Positions 1-8,007 of a stretch of DNA of 64,000 nucleotides are shown piece by piece (position 1 is the stretch's first letter; the number at the start of each line of letters is the position of its first letter). Source of the DNA: Caballeronia glebae. GTDB taxonomy: Bacteria; Pseudomonadota; Gammaproteobacteria; Burkholderiales; Burkholderiaceae. The translations under genes and the position numbers were made by a program. The stretch spans positions 62,001 to 126,000 of the forward strand of contig NZ_FCOJ02000007.1 of assembly GCF_001545035.1 (NCBI RefSeq). Direction: 5' to 3'. The notes below the pieces were generated by a model. The model saw only the letters and a list, made by a program, of their open reading frames with translations, had not been told where the DNA came from and made no database searches.

Positions 1-783
1 GCGGGGCTGTTTCTCGCGGGCGTCGTGCCGGCGGCGGTGCTGGCGGCGGCGCTCGCGATCGTCGCGGTGATTTTCGGCCGACGCATCAATCTTGCCGATG
101 CGCTCACGAATCCGCGAGCATGGCTGCCGCTCGCCGGCGGCGCGCTGGTCGCGCTCGTCATGATCACGATGATCGGCAAAGGCGTGACCTCGGGCATCGC
201 GACATCGACGGAAGTGTCGGCGTTCGCCGTGGTCTATGCGTTGATCGTCGGATGGCTCGCGTTTCGCGAACTCACGCCGAAGTCGGTCGCGCGCGTGTTC
301 GTGCGTTCGGCGTCGATGGCAAGCAGCATTCTGTTCATCGTGGCGGCGGCCTCCAGCGTGTCGTTCGCGCTGACCATCGAGCAGATTCCCGCGCTCGTGT
401 CCGATTCGATGATCGCCTTCGCGCATCAGTACGGCCCGACGATGTTCCTGCTGCTGTCCGTGCTCATCATGATCGTGTTCGGCGCGGTGCTGGAAGGCGC
501 GCCCGCGCTCATCATCTTCGGGCCGCTGCTCACGCCGATCGCGACGCAGCTCGGCATCAACCCGCTGCACTTCGGCACGGTGATCGTCGTCGCGATGGGC
601 CTGGGCCTCTTTGCGCCGCCGGTCGGACTCGGGCTCTTCGCGACCTGCGCCATCACCGGCACGGAAATGAAAGCCGTCGCGCGTCCTATGCTCAAATATC
701 TGCTGGTGCTTTTTATCGCACTGGTGGCGCTGATTCTGGTGCCGTCGTTTTCGTTGTGGTTGCCGACCCGGCTCGGCCTGTAG
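1..783 (+). CDS. TRAP transporter large permease (DctM/SiaM type), C-terminal part
   Basis: The reading frame is open from base 1, so the start lies outside the window and about 260 C-terminal residues are visible. They are very hydrophobic, with several membrane segments. The segment GAPALIIFGPLLTPIA and the following GINPLHFGTVIVVAMGLG are typical of the DctM permease of TRAP transporters, which take up organic acids using an ion gradient. The LacI regulator gene starts 19 bases downstream, so the transporter probably belongs to the same catabolic unit as the following dehydrogenase and amidohydrolase. The substrate is unknown; sugar acids or small carboxylates are usual for the family. Confidence 0.9.
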   Translation, partial: AGLFLAGVVPAAVLAAALAIVAVIFGRRINLADALTNPRAWLPLAGGALVALVMITMIGKGVTSGIATSTEVSAFAVVYALIVGWLAFRELTPKSVARVFVRSASMASSILFIVAAASSVSFALTIEQIPALVSDSMIAFAHQYGPTMFLLLSVLIMIVFGAVLEGAPALIIFGPLLTPIATQLGINPLHFGTVIVVAMGLGLFAPPVGLGLFATCAITGTEMKAVARPMLKYLLVLFIALVALILVPSFSLWLPTRLGL

Positions 784-802
784 CCCGCAGAAGTCAAACC
801 TT

Positions 803-1864
803 ATGAGCACCATTCAAGATGTCGCCCGCGAGGCCGGTGTGTCCGTGAGCACGGTATCCAACGTGCTGAACGGCCGCACCGACCAGATGCGCCAGGAAAC
901 GCTCGCGCGCGTGCAGGCGGCGATGAACGCGCTGCAATACCGGCCGAGCACGCTCGCGCGTCAGTTGAAGACGGGGCAGACGCCACTGATCGGACTGCTC
1001 GTGCCGTCGATCGCCAATCCGATGTACGGCTATATCGCGCGCGAAGTCGAAACCTGTGCGCAGGAGCGATACGGCTATCGCGTGATGATCGGCAACACGT
1101 ATCGCGATCCGGCGAAGGAGGCGTCGTTCTTCGAGGATCTGCTGTCGCAAGGCGTGCGGCGCGTGATCGTGATCTCGTCGCTCGCGAACGAACGGCATCT
1201 GGAAACCGCCGTCGAACGCGGCATGGTCGTCGTGAGCTACGACCGCCGCGCGACCGAAGGCGAAGCGACGCGCGTCGAGCACGTCACGCCGGACAACTTC
1301 GAAGCGGCGCGCATCGCGACGCGGCATCTGATCGCGCACGGCCACACGCGGCTCGCCTTCGCCACGCTGACCGGCGTGACGATGAGCCGGCGCGACAAGA
1401 TCGACGGCTTTCTTTCCGCCGCGAACGAGGCCGGTCTCGCGCAGACGGCGCGCGTGCTCGACAGCGGCACGGTGAACGAATACGGCGATTCGATGATCGC
1501 CGAAAACGGCCGCGCGCTCGCGCGTCTGCTCGCGAAGGACGACGCGCGCCCGACGGGCATCGTCGCCGTGAACGATCTGATGGCGCTCGGCCTGATGGCC
1601 GGGATGCGCGAGTGCGGGTTGCGCGTGCCGGAAGACGTGTCGATCGTCGGCATGGACGGGCATTTTCTTGCGGCGATCTCGAACCCCGCGCTCACGACCG
1701 TGCAGCTTCCCGTGCCCGCCATGGCCGCCGCGATGGTCGAGCGCGCGATGCGTCCGCACGACGAACCCATGCCTGCATCGGAGCAGGCGCTGTTCACGGA
1801 TATCACGCTGGTGGAGCGCGAGTCGGTCGCCGCGCCCGCGAAACAAATCAGGACGAGGACATGA
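803..1864 (+). CDS. LacI-family transcriptional regulator
   Basis: This 353-residue protein has the LacI N-terminal helix-turn-helix (residues about 3-23, containing VAREAGVSVSTVSNVLNG). The hinge and a periplasmic-binding-protein-like effector domain follow (about residues 60-340; LIGLLVPSIANPMYG). The length is normal for the family. The stop codon overlaps the ATG of the next gene (ATGA), so regulator and dehydrogenase are translationally coupled. It probably represses the TRAP transporter/dehydrogenase/amidohydrolase unit in response to the transported compound. That role is inferred from position; no operator can be checked because the operon promoter lies outside the window. Confidence 0.93.
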   Translation: MSTIQDVAREAGVSVSTVSNVLNGRTDQMRQETLARVQAAMNALQYRPSTLARQLKTGQTPLIGLLVPSIANPMYGYIAREVETCAQERYGYRVMIGNTYRDPAKEASFFEDLLSQGVRRVIVISSLANERHLETAVERGMVVVSYDRRATEGEATRVEHVTPDNFEAARIATRHLIAHGHTRLAFATLTGVTMSRRDKIDGFLSAANEAGLAQTARVLDSGTVNEYGDSMIAENGRALARLLAKDDARPTGIVAVNDLMALGLMAGMRECGLRVPEDVSIVGMDGHFLAAISNPALTTVQLPVPAMAAAMVERAMRPHDEPMPASEQALFTDITLVERESVAAPAKQIRTRT

Positions 1865-2868
1865 ACAAGGTATTCGTGAGTCATCCCCGGCACATGCTGG
1901 ATCATTACTTCGGCGCACGCGCATCGGCTGCGCTCGCGGCGTTCGCGGACGTCGCATACAACGCCGAAGATCGCGAGCTGACGACAGCCGAACTCGCCGA
2001 CGCCGCGCGCGATGCCGACGTCTTCATCGCGTACCGGCAAACGCCCGCGCCGCGCGCATTGTTCGAGGCGCTGCCGAAACTCGCGGCGTTCGTGCGCTGC
2101 GCGGTGGATATCCGCACCGTCGATGTCGATGCCGCCAGCGAGCTCGGCGTGCTCGTCACGCAGACGAGCGCGGGCTTCGTGCCGTCCGTGTCGGAGTGGG
2201 TGATCGGCGCGATGCTCGATCTCGCGCGCGGCACGACTGCGTATGCAGAGGCTTATCATCGCCATGAAGCGCCCGCGCCGATCATGGGCCGCGAGCTGCG
2301 CGGCAGCACGTTCGGCGTGATCGGCTACGGGCAAATTTCGCGCTATCTGTGCGATCTCGCGCTGGCATTCGGCATGCGCGTCGTCGTGTCCGATCCATAC
2401 GCGACGATCGACGATACGCGCCTTCATCGAACCGGTCTCGACGACTTGCTCGCGCAGTCGGATTTCGTCGTGTGTCTCGCGCCCGCCAATGCGCAGACGG
2501 CGAATCTCATGAACGCGCGCGCCTTCTCCGCGATGAAGCGCGGCGCGTACTTCATCAACGCCGCTCGCGGCGAACTCGTCGACGACGACGCATTGCTGGC
2601 CGCGCTGGATCGCGGTCATCTCGCGGGATGCGCGCTCGATGTCGGACGCGCGGCGGATCAGATGCCTGCGCCGGCGCTCGCGGCGCATCCGCGCGTCATC
2701 GCGGCGCCGCATGTCGGCGGGCTGACGCCGGGCGCGATCGAGCATCAGTCGATGGAAACGGTCGCGCAAACGCGAGCGCTGTTCGACGGCCTCGTGCCCG
2801 CGGGCGCGGTGAACGCGGCGCACGCGTTCCGTCTCGTCGGTTTCGACATGCAGGCGGACGCGCGATGA
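1861..2868 (+). CDS. D-2-hydroxyacid dehydrogenase (NAD(P)-dependent)
   Basis: The 335-residue product belongs to the D-isomer-specific 2-hydroxyacid dehydrogenase family. The Rossmann glycine motif GVIGYGQIS lies near residue 150. The catalytic region is recognisable from NAARGELVDDD (Arg) and from APHVGGLT (catalytic His) near the C-terminus. ATG 1861 overlaps the LacI stop, and its own stop overlaps the next ATG at 2865. Members interconvert 2-oxo and D-2-hydroxy acids. Here it probably oxidises or reduces an intermediate of the acid imported by the TRAP system. The exact substrate cannot be told from sequence. Confidence 0.9.
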   Translation: MNKVFVSHPRHMLDHYFGARASAALAAFADVAYNAEDRELTTAELADAARDADVFIAYRQTPAPRALFEALPKLAAFVRCAVDIRTVDVDAASELGVLVTQTSAGFVPSVSEWVIGAMLDLARGTTAYAEAYHRHEAPAPIMGRELRGSTFGVIGYGQISRYLCDLALAFGMRVVVSDPYATIDDTRLHRTGLDDLLAQSDFVVCLAPANAQTANLMNARAFSAMKRGAYFINAARGELVDDDALLAALDRGHLAGCALDVGRAADQMPAPALAAHPRVIAAPHVGGLTPGAIEHQSMETVAQTRALFDGLVPAGAVNAAHAFRLVGFDMQADAR

Positions 2869-3701
2869 ACGTCGAAGGCGCTTGCGACTGCCACATTCAC
2901 GTCTACGACGAAGGCTATCCGCTCGCGAAGACCGCGACGTTCGCGCCGCCGCCCGCGCCCGCATCGGCGTATCGGGAGGTGCAGCGCGCGCTGGGCTTTT
3001 CGCGGGCGATCGTCGTGCAGCCGACAGGCTATGGCTTCGACAACCGCTGCACGCTCGCGGCCATCGCGCAACTGGGCGACGGCGCGCGCGGCATTGCGGT
3101 CGTCGCGCCGGATATCGGCGATGACGAACTGCAGCGCCTGCACGATGCCGGTATTCGCGGCGTGCGCTTCATGATGCTGCCAGGCGGCGTGCTGCCGTGG
3201 GACGAACTCGCGGACATGTCGGCGCGCATTGCACCGCTCGGCTGGAATATCGACCTTCAACTCGACGGTCACACGCTGCCGCAGCACGAACCGATGCTCG
3301 CGCGCCTGCGGTCGAATCTCGTCATCGATCATCTCGGCAAGTTTCTCGCGCCGGTCACGTCGCAAAGCGAAGGATTCGCGTCGCTGTGCCGCCTGCTCGA
3401 CGGGCCGCGTTGCTGGATCAAGCTGTCCGCGCCGTATGAAAGCTCGCGCACCGGCGCGCCGGATTTCGACGACGTGTCCTGGATCGTGCGCACGTTGTCG
3501 GCGCGTTTTCCCGAGCGCGGCGTGTGGGCGTCGAACTGGCCGCACCCGAACGTCACGCCCGTGCCGGACGACGCGCGCATGCTCGAATGGACTATGCGAC
3601 TCGTAGAGAGCGAAGCGATTCGCAGCAAGATACTCGTCGATAATCCCGCGGAGTTGTATGGGTTCCAGGAACCCGCTATGCGACTCCGCCGATGTAGCTG
3701 A
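2865..3701 (+). CDS. Amidohydrolase, 2-pyrone-4,6-dicarboxylate lactonase (LigI)-like
   Basis: The 278-residue protein is of the amidohydrolase-2 family closest in layout to LigI and to galactarolactone isomerase. An N-terminal metal-type HxH motif (CDCHIHVYDE, residues about 8-17) opens a TIM barrel. A C-terminal WPHP motif sits near residue 225. LigI hydrolyses 2-pyrone-4,6-dicarboxylate to 4-oxalomesaconate. The position usually held by the catalytic Asp (GTDWPHP in LigI) is Asn here (ASNWPHP), so activity or subfamily may differ. ATG 2865 overlaps the preceding stop, and the 3' end overlaps the convergent gene at 3676 by 26 bases. Context (TRAP, LacI, D-2-HDH) also allows a sugar-acid lactone as substrate. 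Confidence 0.75.
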   Translation: MNVEGACDCHIHVYDEGYPLAKTATFAPPPAPASAYREVQRALGFSRAIVVQPTGYGFDNRCTLAAIAQLGDGARGIAVVAPDIGDDELQRLHDAGIRGVRFMMLPGGVLPWDELADMSARIAPLGWNIDLQLDGHTLPQHEPMLARLRSNLVIDHLGKFLAPVTSQSEGFASLCRLLDGPRCWIKLSAPYESSRTGAPDFDDVSWIVRTLSARFPERGVWASNWPHPNVTPVPDDARMLEWTMRLVESEAIRSKILVDNPAELYGFQEPAMRLRRCS

Positions 3702-4665
3702 TCTCGCGTTTCTCGGACGTCAGCACACGAATCGGCTTGCCCGCGATCCAAGCTCGAATGTTCTCGACCGACTCGCCGTAGTAGATCCGATAAGACGCAT
3801 CGGTTACGTAACCGATGTGCGATGTCGCGATCACGTTATCGAGCGACCGGAACGGATGATCCGCAGGCAACGGCTCCTGACCGAAAACATCGAGCGCTGC
3901 GCCCGCGATTCGCTTCTCGGTCAACGCATCGATAAGCGCTCGCTCATTGACGATCGGTCCGCGTGCAGTGTTCACGAGCAGCGCGTGCCGTTGCATCATC
4001 CTCAGTTCCTTCTCGCCGATCAAGTCGCGCGTGCGGTCCGATAGCCGCACGTGAATCGAAAGAATATCGCTCGATGCAAGCAATTCTTCCTTCGACACGT
4101 AGAGCGCGCCGCACTTTGCGGCGGACTCGTGCGTCATGTTCTGGCTCCATGCGATCGTGCGCATGCCGAAAGCCTGGGCGACGCGTGCAGTCGCGCCGCC
4201 GGTGTAGCCCAGTCCTAGCAGTCCGATGGTTTTGCCATGCAGGTCGCCGCCCACCGATACCTGCCAGCCTCCCTTTCTGAACGATGCAACTTCGCTCGGG
4301 ATGTGTCGCGTCGCGGCGAGAATGAGCGCCCAGGCGAGTTCCGCCGCGGCCGTCGGCGACGATGCGGTCCCGGTAACGGTAATGCCGAATTCATCGGCCG
4401 CTTCGATATCGATGGCTGCGTTCCACGGCCCCGTGCTTGCCAGCAACTTCAGATTCGGCAAACGCGAAAGAACACTGTGCGTGAACCATGTGCGCTCGCG
4501 CATCACGCAAAGGACGTCGTAGGGTTGCAGACGTTCGACCAGTTCGTTCTCGTCGCGGATGTGGTCTGTGAAGACAGTGATGTCGGCGTGTTCGCGCAAG
4601 CTGTTCCAGTCTCCGAAGCGAAGCGCAGTGTTCTGGAAATCATCGAGAATGGCAATGTTATGCAT
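3676..4665 (-). CDS. D-2-hydroxyacid dehydrogenase family protein
   Basis: This is a second, diverged D-2-hydroxyacid dehydrogenase of 329 residues. The NAD-binding motif is GLLGLGYTGG (about residue 150). Catalytic elements are NTARGPIVNE and ATSHIGYVT near the C-terminus. The ATG at 4663-4665 lies 5 bases after the MFS stop, so the two genes form an operon read from 6059. The open frame runs on upstream, but that stretch is opposite-frame sequence of the MFS gene. Its 3' end overlaps that of the convergent amidohydrolase. It probably processes the compound imported by the neighbouring carrier. Confidence 0.9.
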   Translation of the reverse strand: MHNIAILDDFQNTALRFGDWNSLREHADITVFTDHIRDENELVERLQPYDVLCVMRERTWFTHSVLSRLPNLKLLASTGPWNAAIDIEAADEFGITVTGTASSPTAAAELAWALILAATRHIPSEVASFRKGGWQVSVGGDLHGKTIGLLGLGYTGGATARVAQAFGMRTIAWSQNMTHESAAKCGALYVSKEELLASSDILSIHVRLSDRTRDLIGEKELRMMQRHALLVNTARGPIVNERALIDALTEKRIAGAALDVFGQEPLPADHPFRSLDNVIATSHIGYVTDASYRIYYGESVENIRAWIAGKPIRVLTSEKREISYIGGVA

Positions 4666-4670
4666 AAGTC

Positions 4671-6059
4671 TCACTCTGTCCCTGTTGTCAGTGCGGAACG
4701 CGCCTGCGCTTCGGTATGACGCCTGAAGCCAAGCAGCATTACCAGAATGCCCGCCACGAGTATTGCCGTCATCACGTAAAGGCCGCTGACGAGCGTTCCC
4801 GTCGCGGTCTTCAGCCATCCGATAACGAACGGACTGCAAAAGCCGCTGAGCAAGCCGATGCAATTGACGAAAGCGATGCTTGTCGCCGCCGCCGGCGATC
4901 CGTTCAGATAGTCCGCTGCGAGGGACCAGATCAACACGTTGGTCGCGAAGATGCCAACGCAGGCCACCGTCAACAACGCGACGGTCAACGCGGGCGAGTT
5001 GGTCGGACGCGAAACCAGCAACAAGGCGACAGCGCCGATGAAACCCGCGATCGCCGCATGCCACCGGCGTTCGAGCATTCGATCCGAGCTTCGGCTTATC
5101 GCGATCATGCCGATAGCGCCCATTCCGTACGGTATGACGGAAAGCCATCCGAGCAGCGAAAGATTCGTAATGCCCGAGTCTTTCATGACAGTCGGAAGCC
5201 AGAACGTCACTGAATAGGTTCCGCAGACAAAGGCAAAGTCGATGAACGCGAGCATATAGACTTTCGGGTCCGCGAGCGCCTCGGCAAGTTTCGCGTGACC
5301 GTGTTGCCCGGCTCGACGCTTTCGTTCCGTCTCGACATCGAAGCCCTGGCGAAGCACGCCCTTCTCCGCTTCGGTGAGCCATTTGGCCTTTTCGATGTTG
5401 TCGTCCAGCAGCATGAGCGTGACCAGACCGAGCACGACCGCCGGCAACGCCTCGACGATATAAAGCCATTGCCATCCGGCGAGATTGGCGACGTGCGCGA
5501 GACTCGTCATCGCCCATCCCGAGACCGGTCCGCCGACAAGACCCGCGACCGGAAATCCGACCATGAAGCACGCGATAATCACACCGCGCCGTCTTTCCGG
5601 AAACCATGAGCTCAGATAGAAGATCACGCCGGGAAAGAAGCCTGCTTCGAACACGCCCAGCAGCAGACGCACGATATAGAACTGCGTGACGTTCGTGACG
5701 AACGCGGAGCAGGCCCCGACGATTCCCCAGCAGATCATGATGCGCGCGATCGTTTTCTTCGCGCCCATGCGCCTGAGCAGCATTGCGCTCGGCACTTCGA
5801 GCAGACAGTAGGAGAGAAAGAAGATTCCGGCGCCCAGACCATAGACGCTGTCGCTGAAACCGAGCGCGTCCTGCATCTGCAGCTTCGCAAAGCCGACATT
5901 GATTCGATCCAGAAACGCGACGACGTAGCACACGAAAAGCAACGGCACGATCCGAAGCGTGACGCGCCAATAGAGCGCTCGCTCATGCGCGTCTGCGGTC
6001 GAAGTAGCGTGCGAAGAATCGGCTGACGCCGGATCGGATTCCAGAACGGACGGGTTCAC
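4671..6059 (-). CDS. MFS transporter, anion:cation symporter type
   Basis: The 462-residue protein has about 12 predicted membrane segments. It carries the signature of the anion:cation symporter branch of MFS (phthalate, tartrate and glucarate carriers): FLDRINVGFAKLQM after helix 1 and GAGIFFLSYCLLEVPSAMLL in helices 2-3. The start is GTG at 6059, chosen because GGAGAG lies just upstream; no nearby ATG has a comparable ribosome-binding site. It is the first gene of a two-gene operon with the dehydrogenase. Its promoter region carries a copy of the element also found at the LysR/hyuA intergenic region (15293-15377), which implies regulation by that LysR. Substrate unknown, probably an organic anion. 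Confidence 0.92.
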   Translation of the reverse strand: MNPSVLESDPASADSSHATSTADAHERALYWRVTLRIVPLLFVCYVVAFLDRINVGFAKLQMQDALGFSDSVYGLGAGIFFLSYCLLEVPSAMLLRRMGAKKTIARIMICWGIVGACSAFVTNVTQFYIVRLLLGVFEAGFFPGVIFYLSSWFPERRRGVIIACFMVGFPVAGLVGGPVSGWAMTSLAHVANLAGWQWLYIVEALPAVVLGLVTLMLLDDNIEKAKWLTEAEKGVLRQGFDVETERKRRAGQHGHAKLAEALADPKVYMLAFIDFAFVCGTYSVTFWLPTVMKDSGITNLSLLGWLSVIPYGMGAIGMIAISRSSDRMLERRWHAAIAGFIGAVALLLVSRPTNSPALTVALLTVACVGIFATNVLIWSLAADYLNGSPAAATSIAFVNCIGLLSGFCSPFVIGWLKTATGTLVSGLYVMTAILVAGILVMLLGFRRHTEAQARSALTTGTE

Positions 6060-6107
6060 TCGCGCTCTCCAAGATTGACGGCGTGGGACATGATTCGAGC
6101 AATTGAG

Positions 6108-6191
6108 CCAGTCTAGGAAACATCGGCGGATGAAGATATTGAAAAGATCAGATCAGGTGAGATGCGCGAGTTATATCGGTGATAACCAGTA
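6108..6191 (-). promoter_or_regulatory. LysR-type operator/promoter element, copy 1
   Basis: This stretch matches 15293-15377 in sequence and spacing. The last 24 bases are identical, including the box GGTTATCACCGATATAAC (minus strand). A second block, GATCAGGTGAGA, is identical and sits at the same distance; CATCGGCG is also shared. The box is an imperfect dyad (TTAT..C.G..ATAA), as expected for LysR recognition. On the minus strand the element leads into TAGACT (6110-6115), a plausible -10 about 50 bases before the MFS start, with no good -35. That suits an activator-dependent promoter. Confidence 0.7.
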
Positions 6192-6292
6192 AGTAGCGAT
6201 GTTCGCGGCACGTGCAATTGGTTGCATGGCGGCTTCATCTCTGAGACGATTTGCCCACTCAACAATGTACGCACATCGATCAGGAGACCGAC

Positions 6293-7045
6293 TTGAAAAG
6301 CAGCCCACAGAACGACACGCGGTTCAATTTCGTGCTGATTCACGGCGCCTGGCATGGCGGCTGGGCCTGGCGCTTCGTGGCGGATGAATTGATCGCGCGT
6401 GGACATCGCGTCGTTGCGCCGACCATGACCGGACTCGGCGAGCGCCATCATCTGATTGCATCGGTCACGTCGCTCGACGTGAACATCGCCGATATCGTCA
6501 ATGTCATCGAGGCGGAGGAATTGAGCGAGGTCGTGCTGGTCGGCCACAGCTACGGTGGACTCGTCGCGTCAGGCGTCGCCGACCGTATCGCGCACACACT
6601 GCGCACGATCGTCTTCCTCGACAGCCTGCTCGCGCAAAGCGGCCAATCCGCGTTCGATGTGCTGCCCGCAAGCGTCGTCGATGAGCGCATGGCATCGGTG
6701 GGGGCAAGCGGCCAGGCAATTGCGATGCCCGTCAACGACCTGAAGGGCACCGGCATTCCGGACGATCATCCGCAAGCGCAATGGGTCCGCCGGCGACTCA
6801 CGCCGCATCCGCTCGCGACCTACACCACGCCGCTCAAGCTCGAATCGCCGCTCGGCAACGGGCTGCTTTGCACTTACGTGCACTGCGCGAATCCTTCATA
6901 CGACACGCTCGCGCCCGTGCGCGAGCATGTCCGGTCGCAACGCCCGGAATGGGGCTGGGAGAGCATCGACACAGGCCATGACGCGATGGTGCTCGCACCC
7001 GAGCTACTCGTCGATCTGCTGGAACGGCTCGCGGCGGCAGCTTGA
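6293..7045 (+). CDS. Alpha/beta-fold hydrolase (esterase/salicylate-esterase-like)
   Basis: The protein is 250 residues from TTG 6293. That start is preferred because AGGAG (6282-6286) sits 6 bases upstream; an in-frame TTG at 6251 lacks such a site. The sequence shows the oxyanion/HG motif FVLIHGAWHGGWAW and the nucleophile elbow GHSYGG. A late Asp/His pair follows (DTGHDAM), the full layout of an alpha/beta hydrolase of the plant-esterase-like bacterial group. It runs divergently from the MFS operon and converges on the HMG-CoA lyase gene 14 bases downstream. It could cleave an ester or lactone feeding the adjacent pathways, but that is inference from position. Confidence 0.88.
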   Translation: MKSSPQNDTRFNFVLIHGAWHGGWAWRFVADELIARGHRVVAPTMTGLGERHHLIASVTSLDVNIADIVNVIEAEELSEVVLVGHSYGGLVASGVADRIAHTLRTIVFLDSLLAQSGQSAFDVLPASVVDERMASVGASGQAIAMPVNDLKGTGIPDDHPQAQWVRRRLTPHPLATYTTPLKLESPLGNGLLCTYVHCANPSYDTLAPVREHVRSQRPEWGWESIDTGHDAMVLAPELLVDLLERLAAAA

Positions 7046-7059
7046 GCCGCTAACCGAAG

Positions 7060-7995
7060 TCACGCCGCGACGGCCTCCGGAGCGGCGAAGGTCGCCGGCA
7101 ATCCAGCGCGCGCGATCGCGCCCGTGAACGGCTCGCCCGGCAGCCACACGGCGATCGTCTCCCGAATCGCCAGCAGCTTGCCGATATCGATGCCCGTGCG
7201 CAGGCCCTGCGCTTCGAGCATGAACACGGTGTCCTCGGTATTGATGTTGCCGGTCGCGTTGGGCGCGAACGGACAGCCGCCGAGTCCGCCGAGCGATGCA
7301 TCGAATGCGCGCACGCCCGCATCGAGCGCGGCCATGACGTTGGCGAGTCCCAGGCCGCGCGTATCGTGAAAGTGACAGGCGACGGGCACCGCCCCCGCGA
7401 GCGCCACGACCTGCCGCATGAGCGCACGCACCTGCGCGGGATTCGCGTAGCCGACCGTATCGGCGATCGTGATCTCCTGCGCGCCGGCTTCGATGAGCGT
7501 CTCGACGAGTCCGAGCACCGTGCGTTCGTCGACCTTGCCCGCGATCGTGCAGCCGAACGCGGTCGCCACGCCCGCGCCGAGCACGACATCGCGGCCCAGT
7601 TCGTCGCGCGCCGCCGCGATGCGTGCGAAGTCCTCGACCGATTCCGCCGTGCTGCGCCGCACGTTCTTCAGGTTGTGCTCGTTGCTCGCGGACAGCACGT
7701 AATGCACCTTGTTCAGCCCCACATCGAATGCGCGTTGCGCGCCCTTCAGGTTGGGCACCAGCGCCGCCGCGTGAAGACCGGCGATCGCGAGCGCGCCTGT
7801 CGCGACCTCGGCCGCGTCCGCGAATTGCGGCACGACTTTCGGCGGCACGAACGACGTCACTTCGATATCGATCACGCCCGCATCGACCATGCGCGCGCAC
7901 CATTCGAGCTTCTGCTCGCTCGCGAGGATCGTGTGCACCATCTGCAAGCCATCGCGCAAGCCAACTTCGCGAATCTGCACGTCTCTTTCGTTCAT
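7060..7995 (-). CDS. Hydroxymethylglutaryl-CoA lyase
   Basis: The 311-residue DRE-TIM metallolyase has the family signatures VGLRDGLQ near residue 11, the metal-binding HFHDTRG, and the loop GLGGCPFAPNATGN containing the conserved Cys. HMG-CoA lyase splits 3-hydroxy-3-methylglutaryl-CoA into acetyl-CoA and acetoacetate. It is the last gene of the six-gene operon starting at hyuA, 12 bases after the MFS stop, with GGAG before the ATG. An AUH-like hydratase and a CoA transferase in the same operon suggest the pathway really passes through HMG-CoA. Related lyases acting on other 3-hydroxyacyl-CoAs cannot be excluded. Confidence 0.9.
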   Translation of the reverse strand: MNERDVQIREVGLRDGLQMVHTILASEQKLEWCARMVDAGVIDIEVTSFVPPKVVPQFADAAEVATGALAIAGLHAAALVPNLKGAQRAFDVGLNKVHYVLSASNEHNLKNVRRSTAESVEDFARIAAARDELGRDVVLGAGVATAFGCTIAGKVDERTVLGLVETLIEAGAQEITIADTVGYANPAQVRALMRQVVALAGAVPVACHFHDTRGLGLANVMAALDAGVRAFDASLGGLGGCPFAPNATGNINTEDTVFMLEAQGLRTGIDIGKLLAIRETIAVWLPGEPFTGAIARAGLPATFAAPEAVAA

Positions 7996-8007
7996 GTCTG
8001 CTCCGGT

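Noticed and set aside
6251..6292. Longer N-terminus of the alpha/beta hydrolase from TTG 6251
   Set aside because: No ribosome-binding site there, whereas AGGAG stands before TTG 6293 and the conserved fold begins after it.
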